DNA from: Microbacterium azadirachtae
GTDB lineage: Bacteria; Actinomycetota; Actinomycetes; Actinomycetales; Microbacteriaceae
DNA: 64,000 nt
Assembly (NCBI RefSeq): GCF_000956505.1
Contig: NZ_JYIX01000037.1
Span: 124,001 to 188,000, forward strand
Direction of reading: 5' to 3'
This document shows positions 45,077 through 52,353 of this stretch, piece by piece (the stretch's first letter is position 1; each line of letters starts with the position of its first letter). The notes beneath the pieces are model-generated. The model did not search any database and was not told the DNA's origin. It was given only the letters and a program-made list of their open reading frames with translations. A program made the translations under genes and the position numbers.

Positions 45077-45927
45077 GACGGCTTCAACGAGTTCAGGAAT
45101 GCCTGGATCTCGAGGTGATCGAGTGCGTCGTACTGGGCCGGTGGGGCAACGATCACGAGTTCGTCGCAGACTTTCGCTGTGCGGGAGGCGAGCATGAATG
45201 ACAACGCGATGAACCGCACGGAATCCGCTGCTGGCAGTACAGGGGAGAGTTTGGACTGTCCCCCGCCGATCATCGGCACACACACCGGTCCACCATTGCT
45301 ATTGCTTCGCACAGTTTTCCACAGCTCGCTGAGGCTGTTCCACACCCCATCGGTCGTGGAGGAGGCGGTGCTGCCCTTATCCATCAGCGTGTACGCCACA
45401 AGGAAGAAGCGGCGCGCATTCGCACGCAGCGTCACGGTCGTCCCAAGTGGGTACCGCACCGTCTTGCCCTGCTTGCCGGCCACCGTGCCGACGGGATCCA
45501 CATGACTGAGCTCATCGTCGATATCCGCATCGAGTTGAGCGCCGTCGCTGCCGTAGATGCGGTCCAGGAACTGCCCCTGCACGCTGTTGGGTGAGATGTG
45601 CGGGGCAGCGGTGTCAAACGTGTCACTGACACCGATGATCAGGTGCGCGTCATGCTGGGCGAACAGGTCACCGCGGATGAGCTTGATCACCGTTGCCGGC
45701 GACTGGTAGGTGGTTTCGATAGGACGTGGCCAAGCCTGCGCAAGCCCGTACAACAGGGACGCCATCAGGGCGCACCATGCAATCCAGCCGTGTTGGGTGA
45801 ACAGGTCGGGTGCGAACAAGGCGATGGCGCCCGCCACCGCCGCCGACGCACCGAACAGGGCGAATGCTTGGGTAGTGAGGATCTTCCAGAACCGTCGGGT
45901 GCGGATATCCCGCCGTACAGACTCCAT
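45073..45927 (-). CDS. thsA: Two-TM macro-domain effector, ThsA-type (type II Thoeris, DUF6430-like)
   Basis: 284 residues from ATG 45927, which shares a base with the TIR gene stop. Two membrane helices lie at about residues 15-65 (FWKILTTQAFALFGASAAVA and IAWCALMASLLYGLAQ), followed by a macro-like ADP-ribose-binding domain: IKLIRGDLFAQHDAHLIIGV, VQGQFLDRIY, RYPLGTTVTL and PMIGGGQSKL. This layout is that of the membrane effector of type II Thoeris, reported to bind a histidine-ADPR signal made by the TIR protein and damage the membrane. Symbol by family layout; binding specificity is inferred. Confidence 0.78.
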   Translation of the reverse strand: MESVRRDIRTRRFWKILTTQAFALFGASAAVAGAIALFAPDLFTQHGWIAWCALMASLLYGLAQAWPRPIETTYQSPATVIKLIRGDLFAQHDAHLIIGVSDTFDTAAPHISPNSVQGQFLDRIYGSDGAQLDADIDDELSHVDPVGTVAGKQGKTVRYPLGTTVTLRANARRFFLVAYTLMDKGSTASSTTDGVWNSLSELWKTVRSNSNGGPVCVPMIGGGQSKLSPVLPAADSVRFIALSFMLASRTAKVCDELVIVAPPAQYDALDHLEIQAFLNSLKPS

Positions 45928-46436
45928 CACCGGCCGAGTTGGGCGTAGACGTTTTCTTTGTAGTAGTGCGGGCCGGTGGAGCTACTCGAGGCGAAACCGG
46001 GTACATACTTGTCGAGAGCGAACTGGATAATCTTCGGCTGGAACGACACCGACAGGGTGTAGTAGTCCGCTTCCAACAACGGATCGGGAATGAAGTTGCG
46101 GTCGATGGTGCGGTCCCCGTCGAGGTTGGCGACGACGATCGGCAAGTTGAACTCGGCCATCACCTTCACCTCGTGAGCCAGGAACGACGTCCCGTCTGAG
46201 CCCTTCTTCTTCGCATTCGCGCTGCCCAGGAGCACGATCTGCTTGGCGTTCTTCAGCCGCTCACGCAGGTTGCGTTTGATCGTCTCCGGTTTGCTGGTGT
46301 CGCGAGAGATGTACAGATCGTGCGCGTCGAAGAAATCGAAATCGATCTTGTCGTTCTCGCGCCACGCCTCCATCAGACGGTAGGACGAGATGTCTTCGCT
46401 GGCGAAAGCGACGTAGGTCTTGTTGCGATAGCTCAT
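45927..46436 (-). CDS. thsB: TIR-domain protein, ThsB-type
   Basis: 169 residues. The start YVAFASEDISSYRLMEAWRE and IDFDFFDAHDLYISRDTSKP are typical of the ThsB TIR-like domain (PF08937). A basic helix follows (IKRNLRERLKNAKQIVLLGS), then FLAHEVKVM with Glu89 as the likely NAD-cleaving residue. In Thoeris such proteins sense phage and make an ADP-ribose-type signal from NAD. It is the first gene of a leftward operon (TIR, macro effector, HIT) whose frames overlap or touch. No signal peptide; cytoplasmic. Confidence 0.85.
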   Translation of the reverse strand: MSYRNKTYVAFASEDISSYRLMEAWRENDKIDFDFFDAHDLYISRDTSKPETIKRNLRERLKNAKQIVLLGSANAKKKGSDGTSFLAHEVKVMAEFNLPIVVANLDGDRTIDRNFIPDPLLEADYYTLSVSFQPKIIQFALDKYVPGFASSSSTGPHYYKENVYAQLGR

Positions 46437-46488
46437 AGGTTCCCCAATTCAACGACAGTGTTGGTCTCTTCATTCATACCGTGCCGCT

Positions 46489-46532
46489 CCGACATCGTGC
46501 ACGTGCGATCTGCGACTCCACCGCGATGTCGG
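46489..46532. promoter_or_regulatory. Dyad in the divergent Thoeris control region
   Basis: CCGACATCG (46489-46497) and CGATGTCGG (46524-46532) are exact 9-bp inverses, with outer ACCGT (46478-46482) and ACGGT (46544-46548). It fills most of the 118-bp gap between the TIR gene and the rightward membrane-protein gene, so both sides may share one regulator. Confidence 0.45.
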
Positions 46533-46554
46533 TGGTGCCCGGTACGGTTTTCGC

Positions 46555-47055
46555 ATGACAGGGTGGATCAGGCGCACGGGTCGCGGCACGCCACGTCCCC
46601 CTGCGCTCCGCGCACAACGCGAACTCATCACCGCTCTCGACGCGGACGTTGACCGTCAACTCGCCGCCGCCGAAACCGCCTCCGCCGGCATCACCACCCG
46701 CGCCTCGGTTCTCATCGCAGCCGCCGGTGTCACCTCAGGCCTGCAGGTGTCATCGGCAGTGGTGATTCCCGCCGTCCTCGCCGTCCTGTCCGCGCTAGTC
46801 GGGGTGGGTTTGCTGTTGATGCGCACAGCGAAGGAAGTACCGATCCTCGAAGCCGAAGAAACGTTCTGGGCCCAGCCGCCCGTGACGGCCCGCAGGAACA
46901 TCCTGCACTGGAAAAACGGCGTGCTACTCGAGCGGGAAAGATCCCTGTACCGCCGACGCGCCGTCCTGGTGGTCGGATTCGCATTACTAGCTGCCTCCAT
47001 CAGTGCCGACCTGGTGATCAGCATCGTGCACGTGTCCTGCGGAGGAGGTGAATAG
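46555..47055 (+). CDS. Small membrane protein divergent from the Thoeris genes
   Basis: 166 residues. A basic N-terminus (WIRRTGRGTPRPPALRAQRE) leads to an amphipathic helix (LITALDADVDRQLAAAETAS). Then there are two close membrane segments (about 48-64 and 67-87), a soluble part (EAEETFWAQPPVTARR), and a third membrane segment near 133-155. This is the layout of SLATT/Pycsar-type membrane effectors, but I cannot assign a family. It begins close behind a divergent control region shared with the TIR gene and touches the next small gene (TAG then ATG). Confidence 0.6.
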   Translation: MTGWIRRTGRGTPRPPALRAQRELITALDADVDRQLAAAETASAGITTRASVLIAAAGVTSGLQVSSAVVIPAVLAVLSALVGVGLLLMRTAKEVPILEAEETFWAQPPVTARRNILHWKNGVLLERERSLYRRRAVLVVGFALLAASISADLVISIVHVSCGGGE

Positions 47056-47190
47056 ATGGGATCTCAGACACCCCCGCCCCCGCCGCCACCACCCCAGCGG
47101 CCGTCACGAGTCGTCCGTGAGTCGCCGCCCAAGGCCACACCGCCGCCGGCGCCGCGCCCGCCAAGCCCTCGACCGAGACCGAATCCGTGA
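47056..47190 (+). CDS. 44-residue proline-rich peptide
   Basis: ATG 47056 follows the stop of the membrane gene with no gap; GGAGGAGGTG is 6 nt upstream. The peptide is MGSQTPPPPPPPPQRPSR, then basic and proline-rich to PRPRPNP, with no hydrophobic segment. The strong ribosome-binding site and placement argue that it is made. Polyproline would need EF-P for translation. It may be a regulatory or binding tail for the membrane protein. Function unknown. Confidence 0.5.
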   Translation: MGSQTPPPPPPPPQRPSRVVRESPPKATPPPAPRPPSPRPRPNP

Positions 47191-47410
47191 TCGGATCTGT
47201 GTCGTCACCGGACTATCGCCCTCGGTGACGACACGTTCCGTCAGCCGCTCAAGAGCGATCGTGTCTGGTGGAACCGCGATGGGTGTCCAGTTGTGGTCAG
47301 ACACGCCTTTCGAGCACCTGCCGCCCCCCTGCCGGAATCTTTCGCGCCGAAACCGCAGGCCAGACGTTTTTGAGCAAGGTGATGACTGCTTCAACGCGGA
47401 CGCGGTTGCC

Positions 47411-47513
47411 GACAGGTTTCGTGAGCCAGCCGGCAGCCTCAGCAGTGCATCGCTCACCCGTTTTTCCCGGGGTTCTGCGTCTCATCAAGTGACAACTTTC
47501 GTGAGATCGGACA
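47411..47513. repeat. Inner transposon right end
   Basis: The terminal site at 47491-47513 ends TTTCGTGAGATCGGACA, the exact inverse of the left terminus over 17 bp. A second site begins at 47411 (GACAGGTTTCGTGAG), exactly 80 bp inside. The next bases are GACTG, not the GGACT of the left flank, although GACT itself abuts both ends. Confidence 0.75.
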
Positions 47514-47514
47514 G

Positions 47515-47688
47515 ACTGCTCGACGCGAGTCGACGGAGCCCGTGCTCGAGCCGGCGGCGCTCGTCGAGCCCGACGTGCTGTCCGCGGGGCGGTGCGCCGA
47601 TATCGTTCGAGCGCGATTCAGGCGGCACAGCACCAGCGGCCGGGCCGTGCCTGCTCGTCAACGGGTGGTGCTTCCCTACGGCCGATGA
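47515..47688 (+). pseudogene. Possible 3' gene remnant next to the inner right end
   Basis: A frame with strong G/C-ending codons runs from the transposon end to a TGA at 47686-47688 (EPAALVEPDVLSAGRCADIV, then RARFRRHSTSGRAVPARQ). No start codon fits. It looks like the end of a gene cut by the transposon. I recognise no family. Confidence 0.3.
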
Positions 47689-47724
47689 AGCCGGCGTGTC
47701 GATGGGCGCCGGTAGCGTGGTTCG

Positions 47725-48519
47725 GTGCGTATCGGCGACATCGACATCGAGCCCCTCTTCGACGGCACCGGGCAGGAGGACGCGAGCGAGATCATCTCTC
47801 GGTTCGGCATTCCGGATGCCTGGCGCTGTCACCCGGAATCGTTCGGGTCCGACGGACATTGGGAGTTTCCCGTCGGAGGTTTCCTGGTCCGCACCGGTGA
47901 TCGCGTCGTGCTCGTGGACGCCGGCGTGGGCCCCGTCGACGCGTACGGCTATCGTGGCGGCGATCTGCTCGTCCAGCTCCGCAGTCACGGGGTCGCGCCG
48001 GCCGACGTCACCGACGTCCTCTTCACCCACCTGCACTTCGATCACATCGGCTGGGCCACCGTCGAGGACCGGGTGACATTCGTGAACGCGACCTATCGCG
48101 CGCACGCCGCCGACTGGGAGCATTTCGTCGCAGGTGCGCACGCGGTCGGCGCAGCCGCACAGAAACTGACGCCGCTCGGGAAGCAGCTCGAGCTCTTCGA
48201 CGGCGACCATGTCGTTGCTCCCGGCATCGATGCCCGCTGGGCCGCCGGGCACACGCCAGGCACCACGGTCTTCGTGCTCTCGTCCGGTTCCGAGCGGGCG
48301 GTGCTGCTCGGCGACGTGGTCCATTCGACGGTGCAGTTCGGCGAACCCGACTGGACCGTCGTCTGGGACGTCGACCCTCAGGCGGCCTCCGCGGTCCGCA
48401 ATCGCTTCGCCGACGACGCCGCGGTCACCGGAGACCTGCTCGTCGCGGCGCACCTCCCCGAGATGCGCTTCGGACGCATCGTGGTGACAGACGGCGCGCG
48501 GCGGTTCGTCGTGATCTGA
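47725..48519 (+). CDS. MBL-fold metallohydrolase
   Basis: 264 residues from GTG 47725. The metal-binding motif THLHFDH gives His102, His104, Asp106 and His107. Further ligands are in AAGHTPGT and LLGDVVHS, as in the lactonase/glyoxalase-II-like branch. There is no signal peptide. TAGCGT lies 11 nt before the start with no ribosome-binding site, so the transcript may be leaderless. Quorum-signal lactonase, arylsulfatase-like and other activities share this pattern; substrate is open. Confidence 0.87.
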   Translation: MRIGDIDIEPLFDGTGQEDASEIISRFGIPDAWRCHPESFGSDGHWEFPVGGFLVRTGDRVVLVDAGVGPVDAYGYRGGDLLVQLRSHGVAPADVTDVLFTHLHFDHIGWATVEDRVTFVNATYRAHAADWEHFVAGAHAVGAAAQKLTPLGKQLELFDGDHVVAPGIDARWAAGHTPGTTVFVLSSGSERAVLLGDVVHSTVQFGEPDWTVVWDVDPQAASAVRNRFADDAAVTGDLLVAAHLPEMRFGRIVVTDGARRFVVI

Positions 48520-48717
48520 CTGCATCGCGGACTGTCTTGCGTGCCAGGGCATCTCGTTGTCATGGCAGGCCACGGAGACGGATAGCGGATGCAGGAGAGG
48601 TCCGCGTCGGGTTCCGCCATGGAGATGGCTCCGACGACACGCCCGCACCTATGTCAAGGCCTCCGCGAACGACTTCTGATCCGCAGAATGACCGGTTCGA
48701 CCAGATCCCGCGTCCCG

Positions 48718-48882
48718 TCACCGTCTCTGGCTGCGGTTGATCACTCGACGGGTGATGCCGATGGCCACGGTGCCGATGAAGAGGACGATGCCGACGATGG
48801 CAAGCCACAGGAGCCCCTTGAACGCGAACCCGACGATCGCGACGATCGCCCAGATCACGGCGAGGAGGATGATGACGGTCAT
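48718..48882 (-). CDS. 54-residue two-helix membrane protein coupled to the desaturase
   Basis: ATG 48882 overlaps the desaturase stop (ATGA). The product is almost entirely hydrophobic (MTVIILLAVIWAIVAIVGFA, then LLWLAIVGIVLFIGTVAIGI) with a basic end TRRVINRSQRR. It would form two short membrane helices. The 4-nt overlap makes it likely to be translated with the desaturase. Small proteins of this type occur throughout Actinobacteria without assigned function. Confidence 0.65.
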   Translation of the reverse strand: MTVIILLAVIWAIVAIVGFAFKGLLWLAIVGIVLFIGTVAIGITRRVINRSQRR

Positions 48883-49970
48883 ATGCTCTGCCTCATTTCC
48901 AGGAGAGGGCAGGCGAACGGATCGTGCTCCCCGAGGCCCACCCGGTTGATGTAACGCAGGACGATCCCGTAGGAGGCCCAGAGTCCCGTCTGCACGTACG
49001 GGACGTCGTGGCCGCGGCAGTACGCGGCGATGATCGGCGCGGCATGCTTCAGATAGGGCCGGGCCATCGAGGGAAACAGGTGGTGCTCGATCTGATAGTT
49101 CAGCCCGCCCATCGCGACATCGACGAACCAGTTCCCGCGGATGTCCCGGCTCATCATCACCTGACGACGGAGGAAGTCGAGACGCATGTCATGCGGCACG
49201 AGCGGCATGCCCTTATGGTTCGGGGCGAAGGAGACGCCCATGTAGAACCCGAACACTCCGAGCTGCACGGCGAGGAACACGGCACCCTTGTCCGGAGAGA
49301 GCACGAGGAAGACGAGAGTGAGGTATCCCAGGATCCGGATCATCAGAAAGCCGATCTCGAACGAACGCCGCGCGAGCCGCTCCCGATGGAAGACGCGGTA
49401 CACGCTCGAGGCGTGCAAGGACACTCCTTCGAGCAGCAGGACGGGGTAGAAGAAGACGCCCTGGTGGGAGATGACCCAGCGTGCGAACGGTGGGCGGTCC
49501 CTCGCGGCCTGTTCCGGGGTGAAGGCGATCACGGGAAGATCGATGTCAGGGTCGGATCCGATCATGTTCGGGTTGGCGTGGTGCCGGGTGTGCTTGTGCT
49601 GCCACCATCCGTAGCTCATTCCGACGAACAGGTCTCCGAGGATGAGGCTGACCCAGTCGTTCCAGCGACCGGAGCGGAAGATCTGGCGATGCGCGGCATC
49701 GTGCCCGAGGAAGGCGATCTGTGTGAAGAGGACGGCGAAGAGCACTCCGGTGAACATCTGCCACCAGGTGTCGCCGATCACGATGAACAGCACGACGGCC
49801 GCGGCGACCACCACGGGCACGCAGACCAGCTTCGTCCAGTAGTAGCCGTATCTGCGGCGCATCAGCCCCGCGGACTTCACCATCCGCGCCAGATCGGTGT
49901 AATCGCTGTTGCCGGCCTGGCGCACCGGGCCCAAGTTCGATGCTGGGCGACCGGCGTTCTGGACTGTCAT
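48879..49970 (-). CDS. Membrane fatty acid desaturase
   Basis: 363 residues. Three histidine boxes bind the di-iron centre: HDAAH (90-94), HKHTRHH (125-131) and QIEHH (~300). Four or more membrane helices surround them. The QIEHH third box marks the front-end/acyl-lipid branch, related to actinobacterial DesA3-like and delta-6-type desaturases. It introduces a double bond in fatty acyl chains at the membrane with an electron donor protein, not encoded here. The start is shared with no other gene. Confidence 0.92.
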   Translation of the reverse strand: MTVQNAGRPASNLGPVRQAGNSDYTDLARMVKSAGLMRRRYGYYWTKLVCVPVVVAAAVVLFIVIGDTWWQMFTGVLFAVLFTQIAFLGHDAAHRQIFRSGRWNDWVSLILGDLFVGMSYGWWQHKHTRHHANPNMIGSDPDIDLPVIAFTPEQAARDRPPFARWVISHQGVFFYPVLLLEGVSLHASSVYRVFHRERLARRSFEIGFLMIRILGYLTLVFLVLSPDKGAVFLAVQLGVFGFYMGVSFAPNHKGMPLVPHDMRLDFLRRQVMMSRDIRGNWFVDVAMGGLNYQIEHHLFPSMARPYLKHAAPIIAAYCRGHDVPYVQTGLWASYGIVLRYINRVGLGEHDPFACPLLEMRQSI

Positions 49971-50027
49971 GATCCCGCTCCTCTCGGCGTTCTCGCGCCG
50001 GGGTCTCGAGCGGATCTGCTTCCCAGG

Positions 50028-50807
50028 CTACTCCTGTTTGCGCGCGGCGGGTCGGCGAGAGCTCACACGCTCGTCCTCGTGCGATGTCGTCAGGGCCGAG
50101 ATCGGGAGGGAACGGTTCGTGATCGCCTCCGCGAGGGCGTGGAGCGAAAGGTTCCGGTCGCGGGCGTAGCCTCGCAGCAGTGTGAAGGACTCGTCCATGG
50201 ACGTGCCGTTGACCTGGGCGACCGCCCCCTTGGCCTGCTCGATGAGGACCCGGCTGTCGAGAGCCCTCTGCAGCTGTTCGGCTATCAGCTGCGCGTGCGC
50301 GGAGATGCGTTGCTGCAGGATGCTGATGGTGGCGACATCCGCGAGCGCTTGGGCTGCGCTCGCGTCACGGGCGCTCAACGCGCCGATCGATGTGCCGAAG
50401 AGGTTCATCGTCCCGATCGTGTCTCCGCGCAGCCGCAGGGGGATCGCATGCACGGAACGGAAGCCGCGCCGCAGCGCCTCCTCCTGGAACGCAGGCCATC
50501 GGGCGGCCGCGGCGACATCGGGCACGGAGACCTGCTCGCCCGTCGCGAAACAGTCCAGACACGGGCCGGCTCCGGCGGCGAGCTGCAGGACCTCGACGAG
50601 TTCGGCGCTCTCCGTGGTCGAGGCCACCACCTGGAGCTCCCCGTCGGCATCGAGGAGCATGAGGCCGCCCGCCTGCACGTTCACGATCTCCGTGCACTCG
50701 CTGATGAGCGTGTGGAGCAGCTCGACGACGTCGTAGTCATCGGTGAGCGAGTCGGCGACCATCACGAAGGCGGCGTTGAGACGGTCCTCTCTGGATGCGC
50801 TGGTCAT
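50028..50807 (-). CDS. GAF and ANTAR domain regulator
   Basis: 259 residues from ATG 50807, behind AAGGGCGG. GAF domain at about residues 20-160 (LISECTEIVNVQAGGLMLLD, then AIPLRLRGDTIGTMNLFG). ANTAR domain at about 170-230 (ALDSRVLIEQAKGAVAQVNG and ESFTLLRGYARDRNLSLHAL). ANTAR binds paired RNA hairpins and prevents transcription termination; GAF senses a small molecule or redox state. These are common in Actinobacteria. It follows a second GAF-ANTAR gene in the same direction. Target RNA not seen. Confidence 0.9.
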   Translation of the reverse strand: MTSASREDRLNAAFVMVADSLTDDYDVVELLHTLISECTEIVNVQAGGLMLLDADGELQVVASTTESAELVEVLQLAAGAGPCLDCFATGEQVSVPDVAAAARWPAFQEEALRRGFRSVHAIPLRLRGDTIGTMNLFGTSIGALSARDASAAQALADVATISILQQRISAHAQLIAEQLQRALDSRVLIEQAKGAVAQVNGTSMDESFTLLRGYARDRNLSLHALAEAITNRSLPISALTTSHEDERVSSRRPAARKQE

Positions 50808-50844
50808 GTGCCGCCCTTCTATGTCAGACATGCTACGCCGGGGA

Positions 50845-51546
50845 TCAGCCGGGCAGATCGCGGAAGTCGAGCGTCCGGTCGACCACGTCGAGGGCGACGT
50901 CCTCGAGCGGACGCCCCGTAGAGAACGCGTACGCCCGCAGGAGCGCGAGAGCCTCGGCCGTGGTCACGTCCAATTGGACGAAGACCATGCCGGCCGCCTG
51001 ATGCACCTCGCGGCGCAGGCTATGCCGCTTCGCCCCCGGGCCCCCTCCCTCGGAGGCGGCGCGCATCGCCTCCCGCACCGCCGGAACCGCGACCCTTCTC
51101 GCGAGGGAGAGCGCCCGAGCTGTCGCATCGCGATCGAGCGCCCCTGGTGCCCGTCGATATAGGTCGACGACGCCCAGCAGCACCGGGCCGGACAGAATCG
51201 GGAAGGCGAACAACGCGCCGACGCCGAGCGTCGGGAGGCCGGCACCGAAGACAGGCCAGTCCGGGTGGCTCTCCTTGGCGACATCAGCGCTGAAGGATGG
51301 CTTCGCCGTGCGCGCCACGACCCAGCGCGGACCCTCACCGAGGGCGAATTGCATGGCGTCGAGACGTTGCGCAAGGGCATCGCTCGTGCACACCGTCGTC
51401 GCGTCGCCGTCACGGCGAAGCACGGAGATCGATGCACCGGAGACCGGCAGCAGCTCAACGAAGGGTGCACAGAGGTCATCACCCCACTCCCACTCGGGGA
51501 TACCCGCCGGGGGAGCGCCGCTCCCCGCATGGAACGCGTCCGTCAT
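50845..51546 (-). CDS. GAF and ANTAR domain regulator (second)
   Basis: 233 residues from ATG 51546. GAF domain (FVELLPVSGASISVLRRDGD to LLGVVDLYRRAPGALD) is followed by a more divergent ANTAR (LRREVHQAAGMVFVQLDVTT, AEALALLRAYAFSTGRPLED). It lies 37 nt upstream of the first GAF-ANTAR gene and was probably co-transcribed with it. A different ANTAR sequence suggests another RNA target or heterodimer formation. Confidence 0.87.
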   Translation of the reverse strand: MTDAFHAGSGAPPAGIPEWEWGDDLCAPFVELLPVSGASISVLRRDGDATTVCTSDALAQRLDAMQFALGEGPRWVVARTAKPSFSADVAKESHPDWPVFGAGLPTLGVGALFAFPILSGPVLLGVVDLYRRAPGALDRDATARALSLARRVAVPAVREAMRAASEGGGPGAKRHSLRREVHQAAGMVFVQLDVTTAEALALLRAYAFSTGRPLEDVALDVVDRTLDFRDLPG

Positions 51547-51664
51547 GAACCGCTCGCCATCGCTCTCGAGGGAGTCAGCACGCTGTGCGCGTGCCGATCG
51601 CACGCGCAGCGTCCATCACGCGTCCCCTCACCCTACTCGTCCCCACTCGCGTGGGCGCGAGGTC

Positions 51665-51694
51665 TTGACCGAGATCTCAGCGTGCGCGTACGCT
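51665..51694 (+). promoter_or_regulatory. Candidate promoter for the small gene at 51750
   Basis: TTGACC (51665-51670), 18 bp, then TACGCT (51689-51694), in the gap that follows the divergent GAF-ANTAR gene. It would start a rightward transcript about 50 nt before the ATG at 51750. Confidence 0.4.
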
Positions 51695-51749
51695 GGGCGC
51701 GTTGCTCCAGTCCCCGGCAGCGTTCATTGACGCTGAACCAGGAGACCCG

Positions 51750-51914
51750 ATGGACGTTCCGCAGCCCCTTCACTCGGGCGTGGTGCACGCCTCCACGATC
51801 CGCCCCGCAGACATAGAGCTCCCGCGGACTCAGCAGATCGACCTCACCCCCCTGCTCGCCCGGATACCGCGGACGCCATCGCGTGCGGATCCGATGCCCG
51901 CTCCGACATCGTGA
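51750..51914 (+). CDS. 54-residue hypothetical protein
   Basis: ATG 51750 is 5 nt behind AGGAG (CAGGAGACCCG). Codons end mostly in G or C. The product is soluble and proline-rich: MDVPQPLHSGVVHASTIRPA, then ELPRTQQIDLTPLLARIPRT. I recognise no family. It lies 79 nt before the DUF7882-like gene and may share its transcript. Confidence 0.4.
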   Translation: MDVPQPLHSGVVHASTIRPADIELPRTQQIDLTPLLARIPRTPSRADPMPAPTS

Positions 51915-51992
51915 GCCCGTGCGCAGCGCGGTCGGAGGCAGGCCGGGGCTCAACGGGGCACGGCCCCGTTGAGGGAGCGAGGAGGTACTCGC

Positions 51993-52343
51993 ATGGGAAC
52001 GATCTACTACGGCGGGTCGGCGTTCGCCGTTCACATCGAAGGCCGTACTCTCGCCCACGTGCACGTCGTGGTCACGACGAAGCTGCGCCGCGGCGAGAGC
52101 TTCACCCTGTCCTGGCCGCATCGCGACGATGAGCCGCCCGGGCGCAGCACGATCTGGCTCCACCCGGGTATCCCGCTGAGGTTCGAGTTCGAAGACTCCG
52201 ATGGGACGGAGCTGAGCCGCCAGTATCTCGAGGACCTGGCGTACTCGGCGAATACGTCAGGAGGCATCCAACTCACCAAGGAGGACATGGGCCCCTGCCG
52301 GTGTTCTTTGGCTCTGGGCGCGAGCGAGGTCCTTGTCCGGTGA
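51993..52343 (+). CDS. DUF7882-like small protein (copy inside the outer element)
   Basis: 116 residues from ATG 51993, behind GAGGAGGT. Beta-rich sequence: MGTIYYGGSAFAVHIEGRTL, then VVVTTKLRRGESFTLSW, GRSTIWLHPGIPLRFEFED and YSANTSGGI. A second copy at 56614-56919 shares TKLRRxESFTLSW, GRSTIWLHP and ANTSGGI. Short proteins of this type are restricted to Microbacteriaceae as far as I know. Function is unknown; the conserved Lys-Arg and His suggest a ligand-binding beta fold. Confidence 0.7.
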   Translation: MGTIYYGGSAFAVHIEGRTLAHVHVVVTTKLRRGESFTLSWPHRDDEPPGRSTIWLHPGIPLRFEFEDSDGTELSRQYLEDLAYSANTSGGIQLTKEDMGPCRCSLALGASEVLVR

Positions 52344-52353
52344 GCGTTCGCGG

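Larger units (their letters stand above)
47191..47724. other. Non-coding stretch carrying the inner transposon right end
   Basis: 534 bp with no convincing complete gene. It holds the end repeats at 47411 and 47491, a weaker one near 47299 (CAGACACGCCTTTCGAGC), and after the terminus a short coding-like remnant (47515-47688). The MBL-fold gene begins at 47725. Confidence 0.6.

Noticed and set aside
45077..45283. Longer HIT protein start at 45283
   Set aside because: The extra 69 residues lie inside the macro-domain gene in another frame; ATG 45076 with the ATGA overlap is better.
29506..47513. CRISPR-associated transposon (CAST)
   Set aside because: There is no Cas12k, Cascade gene or array near the tniQ genes; cargo is restriction-modification and TIR-type defence.
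47514..47517. GACT directly outside the inner right end as a 4-bp target duplication
   Set aside because: Tn7-type duplications are 5 bp, and the 5-bp flanks (GGACT and GACTG) do not match; the outer end gives an exact 5-bp match.
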